Below, piece after piece: positions 14,862 to 20,437 of a DNA stretch of 30,429 nt. The stretch's first letter is position 1. The number at the start of each line of letters is the position of its first letter. The stretch is from a virus, in IMG/VR virus record IMGVR_UViG_3300025162_000138, positions 1 to 30,429 of that record, one strand, 5' to 3'. A model generated the notes under the pieces. It saw nothing but the letters and a program-made list of their open reading frames with translations. It did not search any database and had not been told where the DNA came from. Position numbers and translations under genes: made by a program.

Positions 14862-15270
14862 TCTTACTCCGTGCCTCTTTCTGCATATCGTCTAAGGCCT
14901 CGGCTAATACTTTCTTTCCCTCCTCTATCTCTTTAGAGAAGGTAAGAACTTGGTGATTAACGGATTTAAACCTATCGGGAGCTTTATTACAGAGGAGAAA
15001 GATTAACATAGTAGGATTCCCACCTCTTGCGGTTCTTACTGCTGCATCCTCTAAGCTCTGAATAAGAGTCTGCTCTGACTTCTTAACTGCCTCTTTAAAA
15101 ACCTTATCCTCTTTAAGCCACTTATAGTAGGTAGTATAACTCTCTACTCCTGCAGCATCTAAAGCCTCACCTATCGTAGTGCCATTACTAAGGCTCTTAA
15201 TAATAGCCTCTTTCTGCTTAGGCTGATTTTCCTTTTTGTAAGTCTTTTTAACCTTTTTCTCTTTTTTCAT
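14854..15270 (-). CDS. Terminase small subunit (DNA-binding)
   Basis: A 138-residue protein with a very basic N-terminus (KKEKKVKKTYKKENQPKQK), then a helix-turn-helix ('AIIKSLSNGTTIGEALDAAGV', 'SYTTYYKWLKEDKVFKEAV') and helices 'QSLEDAAVRTARGGNPTMLIFLLCNKAPDRF', typical of phage small terminases and Sf6/phBC6A51-like families. It binds DNA at the packaging site and recruits the large subunit, whose gene overlaps its 3' end. The ATG lacks a well-placed ribosome site (GGAGG is about 20 nt upstream), and the predicted promoter would start transcription near the ATG, so a leaderless message is possible. Confidence 0.85.
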   Translation of the reverse strand: MKKEKKVKKTYKKENQPKQKEAIIKSLSNGTTIGEALDAAGVESYTTYYKWLKEDKVFKEAVKKSEQTLIQSLEDAAVRTARGGNPTMLIFLLCNKAPDRFKSVNHQVLTFSKEIEEGKKVLAEALDDMQKEARSKNA

Positions 15271-15276
15271 AAAAAT

Positions 15277-15305
15277 ATATTAACCTAATTTTCCTCCGTT
15301 GTCTA
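15277..15305 (-). promoter_or_regulatory. Candidate promoter before the terminase genes
   Basis: On the minus strand TAGACA (15305-15300), a 17-bp spacer, and TAATAT (15282-15277, 4 of 6 matches to TATAAT). The -35 and spacing equal those of the 25.6- and 8.1-kb promoters. Transcription would begin at or next to the terminase small subunit ATG (15270). The whole gap 15271-15402 otherwise holds only micro-ORFs. Confidence 0.5.
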
Positions 15306-15309
15306 TAGG

Positions 15310-15366
15310 CTAATACTCAAAACCAAATAAAGCTCCGGTAAAGTAATCCTTATAGAGCTTTAACAT
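15310..15366 (-). CDS. Possible 18-residue micro-ORF
   Basis: An ATG at 15366 with GGAGAAGG just upstream opens MLKLYKDYFTGALFGFEY, ending at TAG. The ribosome site is good and the frame fits neatly between the methyltransferase end and the terminase promoter, but a peptide this short cannot be judged by composition. A second, overlapping frame (15350-15406, MILKVIKQGSGEGYVKAL) starts in an ATGA overlap with the methyltransferase stop. At most one is likely to be real. Confidence 0.3.
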   Translation of the reverse strand: MLKLYKDYFTGALFGFEY

Positions 15367-15402
15367 ATCCTTCTCCACTCCCCTGCTTAATAACTTTTAG
15401 TA

Positions 15403-16530
15403 TCATCTCTCCCTCCCCGGTAAATCCTTTAGAATCGTAGAATAAATATGCTCAGCAATAGCCTTCATCATTAACGGAGGAACTGCCCGGCCTATCCTTT
15501 CCCATTGCTGTTCAAATGTTCCTATTAACTTAAAATCATCCGGGAAGGAGCTTACCCTTCTTAACTCCTTTATTGTAAGCTTTCTATTCTCTGTAGGGTG
15601 TATAGTATTACAGGCTATTCCGGGAGCACCGTGACTCTGCTGTATAGTGCTTACTGGCTTATCCCACTCTAACCGGGAAAGGCTAAAGTAACTCCCCTTA
15701 GGGTTATACTTACTACCGCATTCTCCCTCTTTCATTTGAATAATATACTTGTATATCTCATACTTTTCTTTAATCCGAGCCTCCTCAAGCTCTTTAGGGT
15801 CATTCTCTAATCCCTCTACTCCCTCCCTTAAGGTTATATAGCTTGATACTTTCCTCTCCGGGAAAGTAGGCCTCTTACCTATATCTTTCCTTACTCCGAG
15901 TATTATAAGCCTCCTCCGAGTCTGAGGCACTCCAAACTTAGCCGAGTTAAGAACGGAGTAGGCAACATTATATCCGCAATCTATAAACTCATCTATTATA
16001 GTTCTTGGCCTATCCGCAAATAAGTTATCCTGAGTAGAGCCTAAGATACTATTAGCTCCTCCTAAAGTAAGGCCTTCTACATTCTCACAAATAAAACATC
16101 TCGGCTGTATCTCCTTAAGTAACCGGGTAAACTCAAAGAATAAATCATCTGTTCTCTGTTTAGTATCTGAATACTTCCTAACCTTTCCCCATCCCTCCTC
16201 TCTACTCCCGGCCATAGAGAAAGAGCAACACGGAGGAGAGCCATCAAGTATATCAAGCTCTCCCTTCTTTATCCCGGTTAATTCAAATATCTCCCCTGCG
16301 GTTACTTTCCTAATATCCTTAGCTATAACCGGAGTAGTAGGATAATTAGCCTTATAGGTTTCAACTGCTTTCTCTATAAACTCGTTAACAGCTAATATCT
16401 TTCCTCCGGCTAATCTATACCCGGTAGAACTCCCTCCGCATCCGGCAAAGGTAGATACTACTGTAAATAGAGCCTTAGCCTCTCCTGCGTATACATCGGC
16501 CATAGTAGGGAAAATATCATTATACTTCAT
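15403..16530 (-). CDS. C5-cytosine DNA methyltransferase with Arg in motif X; putative DNA carboxymethyltransferase
   Basis: A 375-residue enzyme of the C5-cytosine DNA methyltransferase family. Motif I is 'FAGCGGSSTGYRLAGG' (28-43), motif IV 'GSPPCCSFS' with catalytic Cys101, motif VI 'ENVEGL' (Glu149), motif VIII 'QTRRR' (203-207), and motif IX lies around 'PVSTIQQSHGAPG' and 'LTIKELRRVSSFPDDF'. The target-recognition region would be about 210-290. Motif X normally reads GN-A/S-V; here it is 'ERIGRAVPPLMMKAIAEHI', so the conserved Asn is Arg348, encoded CGG (15487-15489), which differs from Asn codons at several bases. The start overlaps the CmoA-like stop (ATGA). No restriction enzyme is nearby. 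I infer a carboxy-SAM-using enzyme; an ordinary orphan methyltransferase is the alternative. Confidence 0.95.
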   Translation of the reverse strand: MKYNDIFPTMADVYAGEAKALFTVVSTFAGCGGSSTGYRLAGGKILAVNEFIEKAVETYKANYPTTPVIAKDIRKVTAGEIFELTGIKKGELDILDGSPPCCSFSMAGSREEGWGKVRKYSDTKQRTDDLFFEFTRLLKEIQPRCFICENVEGLTLGGANSILGSTQDNLFADRPRTIIDEFIDCGYNVAYSVLNSAKFGVPQTRRRLIILGVRKDIGKRPTFPERKVSSYITLREGVEGLENDPKELEEARIKEKYEIYKYIIQMKEGECGSKYNPKGSYFSLSRLEWDKPVSTIQQSHGAPGIACNTIHPTENRKLTIKELRRVSSFPDDFKLIGTFEQQWERIGRAVPPLMMKAIAEHIYSTILKDLPGRER

Positions 16531-17177
16531 TTACCCTCCTTAATAACTATTATCCCTACAAAGTTATAACTCCTCCAAAATAGTTCCGGCTTACCTATCG
16601 GAGCAAGGAGAGCCATTAACTCCTCAACTGTCCTTAGCTTAAGGGATTCTCTTAGCTCCCTCTCCTTAGTAAGTATCTCCGAGTCCGTAAAGCTTTTCTC
16701 TTTATACTCATAATATTTAGAGGTAATAATATCCTGTAGCATAGCAGAGGAGCTATAAACTTTCTCGCAGAGTATAAAAGCTCCTCCCTGATTTAAGCCT
16801 CGGTTAATCCTCTCTATTATCTCCTCTGCACTCCTCCGGGGTAAAAATTGAAGGGTAAAGATACTTGTTATAAAGGAGGCACCCTGATAGTTAGTATAGC
16901 CTGTAAGGTCTGCATTAATAAATGATAAGTTACCCTCCGAGGCCGGGAGTAAGGTAGAGTTGTCTATCCCATAAAACTTAGCTTTAGGGGTTAGTATCTC
17001 CTTTAAGAATCTCCCACTTGAGCACCCTATATCAATTACATTTGTTCCCTCATCTATAAAATACTTAGCATACTGCTTAACCTCCTCTATCAACCAGCTA
17101 TAATTCGGAATTGATAGATTTATATGCTTATCAAAACTCCCTTCCTCCGTAAACTTATTAAAATCAAATTTGCTCAT
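16527..17177 (-). CDS. CmoA-like protein; putative carboxy-S-adenosylmethionine synthase
   Basis: A 216-residue class I SAM-dependent protein resembling E. coli CmoA (247 aa) over its length: 'SIPNYSWLIEE' (CmoA SVPGYSNI), 'VIDIGCSSGRF' (motif I, 47-57), 'GIDNS' (70-74), 'SIFTLQFLPRR' (CmoA NFTLQFLEPS), 'INRGLNQGGAFILCEK' (CmoA YQGLNPGGALVLSEK), and 'LFWRSYNFVGIIVIK' at the end. CmoA makes carboxy-SAM from SAM and prephenate. Arg173 falls at CmoA Arg199 (carboxylate contact) in an ungapped alignment; a one-residue shift would place Glu172 there, so this needs structural modelling. No cmoB neighbour is present. It overlaps the DNA methyltransferase by 4 nt, which suggests joint function. A simple methyltransferase is the alternative. 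Confidence 0.82.
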   Translation of the reverse strand: MSKFDFNKFTEEGSFDKHINLSIPNYSWLIEEVKQYAKYFIDEGTNVIDIGCSSGRFLKEILTPKAKFYGIDNSTLLPASEGNLSFINADLTGYTNYQGASFITSIFTLQFLPRRSAEEIIERINRGLNQGGAFILCEKVYSSSAMLQDIITSKYYEYKEKSFTDSEILTKERELRESLKLRTVEELMALLAPIGKPELFWRSYNFVGIIVIKEGK

Positions 17178-17201
17178 CTGTTCCTCCTTCCCTTTCGGGA
17201 T

Positions 17202-17366
17202 TTACTTACTCTCTGTATTTAATCTCTTAGCCACCTCTATTGCTATTACTTCTCCTCCCTCTAAATCTAAACCTATTAAAATATCCCGGAACTCCCTCCC
17301 CTCTATCATAAGCTTTACCCACCATACTCCCCAGAAGTCTTTTGAAGTTGTAGCTATTATTCTCAT
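17202..17366 (-). CDS. Hypothetical 54-residue protein
   Basis: A small acidic protein starting MRIIATTSKDFWGVWWVKL with later strand-like segments 'FRDILIGLDLEGGEVIAIEVAKRL'. I prefer the ATG at 17366 over one seven codons upstream because GGAGGG lies about six bases before it and it overlaps the upstream stop as ATGA. It is unrecognised. It ends 24 nt before the CmoA-like gene, so it is in the same transcript as the DNA-modification pair. Confidence 0.65.
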   Translation of the reverse strand: MRIIATTSKDFWGVWWVKLMIEGREFRDILIGLDLEGGEVIAIEVAKRLNTESK

Positions 17367-17671
17367 ATCTCCCTCCTCATAGGGCATTTACCGCATAGCT
17401 CCGGGAGGAGTATAGCCTTACAATCTCCTCTCCTCTCATAGTTCTCCTCTACCTGCCTCTTAAGCTCCATAGTTCTCTCCCGAAGTTCCTTTTTAATATC
17501 CGAGTTCTCGTGCTCTGCCGGAGTTAACATAGCAAAGAGAGCCGGGCAGCATTTAAGTATCCCTACCCTTCCCCATATATGGTGTATCTGCCTTCCGTAA
17601 TTTACCGGGAGTATATGCAGGTATTCCTTCCAAAAATCATAAGCATTATTTATTCGGTTCTGCCACTTCAC
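17363..17671 (-). CDS. Small protein with HNH-like His/Cys pattern
   Basis: A 102-residue protein with 'YGRQIHHIWGRVG', then 'CCPALFAMLTPAEHEN', reminiscent of a degenerate HNH/zinc-binding fold ('HHI-G-R ... N/L-L-x-x-x-H'). The C-terminal part is 'CKAILLPELCGKCPMRREI' with three more cysteines. Many phages carry such small nucleic-acid-binding or nuclease proteins in their middle region. I cannot assign an activity: the usual HNH Asn is not clear. Overlaps both neighbours. Confidence 0.6.
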   Translation of the reverse strand: MKWQNRINNAYDFWKEYLHILPVNYGRQIHHIWGRVGILKCCPALFAMLTPAEHENSDIKKELRERTMELKRQVEENYERRGDCKAILLPELCGKCPMRREI

Positions 17672-17822
17672 CCTTATCCTCCTTTATCTCGGCAACTCCG
17701 TTAACAAATATTACTAATTGCTCTGCTCCGCAGTTCCGGCAAATATAGGTTCTGGCTCTCTTATCCTTAGTTCTAAATCCGGCCTTCTTTCCGCATTTGA
17801 TACAAGTTAAGTTATTCGGCAT
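17646..17822 (-). CDS. Small zinc-ribbon protein
   Basis: A 58-residue protein with two Cys pairs, 'LTCIKCGKK' (C7, C10) and 'YICRNCGAEQ' (C28, C31), 17 residues apart: a zinc ribbon. The C-terminus is acidic ('AEIKEDKGEVAEPNK'). RBS AAGGAGG is seven bases before the ATG. It overlaps the next gene by 26 nt. Likely a nucleic-acid or protein-binding accessory factor; no specific role can be read. Confidence 0.75.
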   Translation of the reverse strand: MPNNLTCIKCGKKAGFRTKDKRARTYICRNCGAEQLVIFVNGVAEIKEDKGEVAEPNK

Positions 17823-17824
17823 CG

Positions 17825-18088
17825 TTAATCCTCCTTAAACTTTTCCGCATCTGACTCTGCCTCTGCGTAAAGGTCTTTAAGATTCCTCTTACCTAAACTA
17901 TCTACATCTATCTCCCCTATCTCGTGCTTTCCCTTCTCTATCATTAAAGATAAGCTCTTAATTCCACTCCCGGCCACCCTATCCTCCGGGTCATCATAGG
18001 CATAGAATACATAGGACAAGGTATATTTAGCTCCAAACTTTACATAACTTACTGAGGTTCTTTCCTCGTAATCGTAACCACCGCTCAT
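17825..18088 (-). CDS. Hypothetical 87-residue protein
   Basis: Unrecognised. Tyr-rich N-terminus (MSGGYDYEERTSVSYVKFGAKYTLSYVFYAYDD, read in part) followed by 'SLSLMIEKGKHEIGEI' and a charged helical tail 'KDLYAEAESDAEKFKED'. RBS AAGGAGGAAAA precedes the ATG, and the start overlaps the upstream stop by 4 nt (ATGA). It belongs to a run of small coupled genes between the helicase loader and the DNA-modification pair. Confidence 0.65.
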   Translation of the reverse strand: MSGGYDYEERTSVSYVKFGAKYTLSYVFYAYDDPEDRVAGSGIKSLSLMIEKGKHEIGEIDVDSLGKRNLKDLYAEAESDAEKFKED

Positions 18089-18309
18089 TTTTCCTCCTTA
18101 ATCTCCGAGGCCTGGGGTAACCTCCAAAGGTGCTCCGGGTCTGATATAAACTGCAGGGCCATACATCCGTTTACTGGCTGCTGCTGTCCTTTATCTAATA
18201 TACTCTGTTTCATTAAAACATTAAACATTAGGGTATTCCTTACTAACCAACCGCCATATACCGGATACCTCTCTAACCTTGCCTCCTCACTCACTACTTC
18301 CCATTTCAT
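18085..18309 (-). CDS. Hypothetical 74-residue protein
   Basis: Unrecognised small protein, MKWEVVSEEARLERYPVYGG at the start and 'FISDPEHLWRLPQASEIKEEK' at the end. Start overlaps the preceding stop (ATGA) and its own stop overlaps the next start (ATGA), so it is translated as part of a coupled chain. RBS GGAGGGTAATAAG. Confidence 0.6.
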   Translation of the reverse strand: MKWEVVSEEARLERYPVYGGWLVRNTLMFNVLMKQSILDKGQQQPVNGCMALQFISDPEHLWRLPQASEIKEEK

Positions 18310-18485
18310 CTTATTACCCTCCTCTTTAGAATCTTAGGTATATAGTATCCGCACCTCCGGCCTTTACCCGGATTTAAAAATATCTTTCTTACATCACAAA
18401 GGAGGTCTATAGTTAAGTTACTCTCCTTTCCGAGCTTACACTTCTTACAGCATACCTTTTTTATTATCCCTGTCTCGTTACTCAT
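18306..18485 (-). CDS. Small Cys-rich basic protein
   Basis: A 59-residue protein: MSNETGIIKKVCCKKCKLGK, then 'LLCDVRKIFLNPGKGRRCGYYIPKIL'. Five cysteines (12, 13, 16, 30, 45) and many Lys/Arg suggest a zinc-bound nucleic-acid-binding fold. ATGA overlap with the next gene; ribosome site AGGAGGCCAGG upstream. The function is unknown. Confidence 0.6.
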   Translation of the reverse strand: MSNETGIIKKVCCKKCKLGKESNLTIDLLCDVRKIFLNPGKGRRCGYYIPKILKRRVIR

Positions 18486-18813
18486 CCTGGCCTCCTATTA
18501 CTTCTCTCTCTCCGGGTAACTCATTTAGCTCCGGGATATTCTCCGGGTTAAATCTCTTTTTACTCCTCCGAGCCGGAGAGATTATAGGCTCTAAGTCATC
18601 TATAGGAATTATCCTTAAGGTTACAGAACCGCACCGCTGTATAGGGTAAGTAAGAGCCTTCTCCCGGCTTATAGTATATTTACCCGGATATAACCGCTTT
18701 CCCTCCTTAGTTTTATAATCTATCTCTATTCTTATATCCTTACATAACTTATACTCGGCTATACCTATACTCCTTGTTTTCCATATCGGTGCGTGAATCT
18801 TAACTGTTCTCAT
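18478..18813 (-). CDS. Hypothetical 111-residue protein
   Basis: Unrecognised basic protein. The N-terminal half is beta-rich ('TVKIHAPIWKTRSIGIAEYKL', 'KDIRIEIDYKTKEGKRLYPGKYTISREKAL'), with 'LRIIPIDDLEPII' and a charged C-terminus ('ARRSKKRFNPENIPELNEL'). RBS AAAGGAGGGAAAAA lies before the ATG at 18813, which overlaps the preceding stop as ATGA. Confidence 0.65.
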   Translation of the reverse strand: MRTVKIHAPIWKTRSIGIAEYKLCKDIRIEIDYKTKEGKRLYPGKYTISREKALTYPIQRCGSVTLRIIPIDDLEPIISPARRSKKRFNPENIPELNELPGEREVIGGQDE

Positions 18814-18968
18814 TTTTTCCCTCCTTTTTTCTCCCCTCTCTCTATCTCCCGGCCTAATTCTACTAACCTCATAGCTAAATCCTCTACTATAAACCTTGAT
18901 ACAAAACTCTCCTTTTCAAACTTTACTAACATATTATCTACCCTTTCCCTTATCTGCTCTTTAGTCAT
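18810..18968 (-). CDS. Small helical charged protein
   Basis: A 52-residue protein, MTKEQIRERVDNMLVKFEKE then 'SFVSRFIVEDLAMRLVELGREIERGEKK', predicted as two amphipathic helices. RBS GGGGAGGGG is a few bases before the ATG. It ends in an ATGA overlap with the 111-residue gene. No family recognised. Confidence 0.6.
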   Translation of the reverse strand: MTKEQIRERVDNMLVKFEKESFVSRFIVEDLAMRLVELGREIERGEKKGGKK

Positions 18969-18970
18969 TT

Positions 18971-19003
18971 ACCCCTCCCCTATTCCTTCGCTATCTCTGA
19001 TTT
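18971..19003 (-). repeat. Imperfect direct repeat, copy A
   Basis: A 16-nt identical core (CCCCTCCCCTATTCCT at 18972-18987) continues with 3 mismatches for a total of about 32 nt matching 19330-19362. It covers the end of an upstream frame, the stop, and the ribosome site of the following gene. Confidence 0.7.
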
Positions 19004-19042
19004 AATTGCCAACAATACCATATTGGGATTATCTTTTCTCAT
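18980..19042 (-). pseudogene. 20-residue ORF, probable remnant of the 135-residue gene family
   Basis: MRKDNPNMVLLAIKSEIAKE with no good ribosome site. Its last residues (LLAIKSEIAKE) resemble the end of the 135-residue protein at 19338 (ALSELKSAIAEE), and the DNA after both stops is nearly identical. I read it as the 3' scrap of a duplicated gene. A short translated peptide is the alternative. Confidence 0.45.
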
Positions 19043-19223
19043 ACAACTTACACTCCCCAAGACTATTGCTATCCAAACCCCATCTGTTTTCCGCCTTATA
19101 ACGTTCCCATACCCCATTATAAGGATTAAGTTTCTCTGTCTGAAATTGCAAACTACAAGCATCACCCCTTTTATCTATGTGTAGACAATCCTTACAATAT
19201 ACCTTTTCTTTTACTTTCTTCAC
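19029..19223 (-). CDS. Small Cys-rich (zinc-finger-like) protein
   Basis: A 64-residue protein with 'VYCKDCLHIDKRGDACSLQF' and a last Cys in 'LGECKLYEKR': four Cys (C10, C13, C23, C58), similar to many small phage 'CKDCxxxx...C' proteins. The start codon is GTG at 19223, overlapping the previous stop as GTGA. It lacks CCGG motifs, like its neighbours at 19-19.8 kb, hinting at a different origin from the rest of the phage. Confidence 0.65.
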   Translation of the reverse strand: MKKVKEKVYCKDCLHIDKRGDACSLQFQTEKLNPYNGVWERYKAENRWGLDSNSLGECKLYEKR

Positions 19224-19327
19224 TTGCCACCTCCCTTAATATAATTCTTAATCCCTTGTTTCAAGGCCATCAACTCTATGGCATCATCCAACACATTATT
19301 ATGTTTCTCTACTATATTTAGTTCCAT
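19220..19327 (-). CDS. Small 35-residue ORF
   Basis: MELNIVEKHNNVLDDAIELM continuing to KNYIKGGGK, one amphipathic helix. RBS GGGGAGGGG directly precedes the ATG, and its stop overlaps the next GTG start. Real translation is plausible because of this spacing. The function is unknown. Confidence 0.5.
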   Translation of the reverse strand: MELNIVEKHNNVLDDAIELMALKQGIKNYIKGGGK

Positions 19328-19329
19328 TT

Positions 19330-19362
19330 CCCCTCCCCTATTCCTCTGCTATCGCTGATTTG
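19330..19362 (-). repeat. Imperfect direct repeat, copy B
   Basis: Second copy of the repeat at 18971-19003: the same 16-nt core at 19330-19345, then 3 mismatches over the next 16. It covers the 3' end of the 135-residue gene and the ribosome site of the 35-residue ORF. Confidence 0.7.
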
Positions 19363-19745
19363 AGTTCGGATAATGCCGCCATAAAATCTGGAGCATGAGG
19401 TATGCCAATCATTTTAGCAGTATACTCCTTTTCCATCTGTGCAATTATCCCCTCTATCCTCTCCCTTTCCTCTTTCTTTGCATCTGCGATTGCCTTCTTA
19501 ATATCATCCGTAGTAAAACACAACTTGTAATCTCCATTCGTTATGTCTGTTTGTGCTTTTGCGTATCCCCTCCGCTCCCCTTCGGCAAGGGCAAGGGCTT
19601 CACGTGTCATTGCATATTCGCGGATTATTGCACGATATTGTTCGCTATTCATAGTCCCTGCGTTGTAAAGTTCAGTATGCTCTTGCTCGTCTATCTTTTC
19701 CTTTGCCTTCTCATACTCCGTCTTGTCGCTCACCTTGTCGCTCAT
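19338..19745 (-). CDS. Hypothetical helical protein, 135 residues
   Basis: A charged, mostly helical protein: MSDKVSDKTEYEKAKEKIDE, 'MNSEQYRAIIREYAMTREALALAEGERRGYAKAQTD', 'DDIKKAIADAKKEERERIEGIIAQMEKEY', ending 'LSELKSAIAEE'. Possibly a coiled-coil accessory factor; not recognised. RBS AAGGAGGCAACCAA precedes the ATG. Base use differs from its surroundings: no CCGG in the gene, a CGCG and more varied codons, which suggests recent arrival. Confidence 0.65.
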   Translation of the reverse strand: MSDKVSDKTEYEKAKEKIDEQEHTELYNAGTMNSEQYRAIIREYAMTREALALAEGERRGYAKAQTDITNGDYKLCFTTDDIKKAIADAKKEERERIEGIIAQMEKEYTAKMIGIPHAPDFMAALSELKSAIAEE

Positions 19746-19792
19746 TTGGTTGCCTCCTTCTTCTTTTTCTTGGCTATTATTTCCAAAAGGGC

Positions 19793-20437
19793 TTAACTAT
19801 CTAACAGCTCCGGTAATTTTATCTCCAGTATCCTTGCTCTCTCCTCTATCCTTCTCTGTATAGCTCCTCCATAAATCTCCCCTATCTCCGGGAGAGAGTA
19901 ATTAGAGGAGATTATAAATTGTAGCTTATATCTATACATATCGTTATAGAAGGCAAAAAACTTCTCCTGTTCCCACCTCTTAAGCTCTATCTTTCCCATA
20001 TCATCTATTATTATAGTTTTATAGTTTCCTAAGTTCCTTACCTCCTCCTGAGCCTCCTTCTCATTAGTAATCAACTTATTTAAAAGCTGTAACTCTGTAA
20101 ATACTAACATCTCTCCACTCCTCCGGGTTTTAAGGAGGTTTAAGTATATCCCTGCAAGTAAATGCGTTTTACCGAGGCCTACTGCTCCGGTAATAAAAAA
20201 GGAATCGTTTATACTCCCGGTTATTATCTCCTTAGCCTTTATCATTGAGCTGTTCCGGCCTTCATAGTTCTCTAAGGTTTTACCCCGGAAGTAAGAGCCA
20301 AACTGCACCTCTACCATAGCATCATAGTAGCAATCACAGAGCTTTATATAAGAGTATCCTCTATCCTCAAAGCTTATATAAAAGGAATCGTTACACTTAT
20401 CACACTTATACATTTTCGGGTTTTTTTCTTGAGACAT
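19793..20437 (-). CDS. DnaC-like helicase loader ATPase
   Basis: A 214-residue AAA+ protein with an N-terminal zinc-binding part ('KCDKCNDSFY' and 'LCDCYYDA') followed by Walker A 'TGAVGLGKTH' (83-92), Walker B 'TIIIDDMG' (141-148), sensor 'ISSNYS', and an arginine-finger stretch 'AIQRRIEERARILEI'. This is the DnaC/DnaI family that loads the replicative helicase, and the replication initiator is encoded directly upstream, as in many Gram-positive-type phages. I use the ATG at 20437, with GGAGG at about 7 nt, rather than a TTG eight codons upstream. It overlaps the initiator gene by 32 nt. Confidence 0.9.
   Translation of the reverse strand: MSQEKNPKMYKCDKCNDSFYISFEDRGYSYIKLCDCYYDAMVEVQFGSYFRGKTLENYEGRNSSMIKAKEIITGSINDSFFITGAVGLGKTHLLAGIYLNLLKTRRSGEMLVFTELQLLNKLITNEKEAQEEVRNLGNYKTIIIDDMGKIELKRWEQEKFFAFYNDMYRYKLQFIISSNYSLPEIGEIYGGAIQRRIEERARILEIKLPELLDS

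Noticed and set aside
15403-16530. Complete restriction-modification system
   Set aside because: No endonuclease gene neighbours the methyltransferase; the overlapping partner is CmoA-like.
19395-19796. Plus-strand frame of 133 codons opposite the 135-residue gene
   Set aside because: Hydrophobic, Cys/Leu/Phe-rich shadow translation with no ribosome site; all credible genes are on the minus strand.
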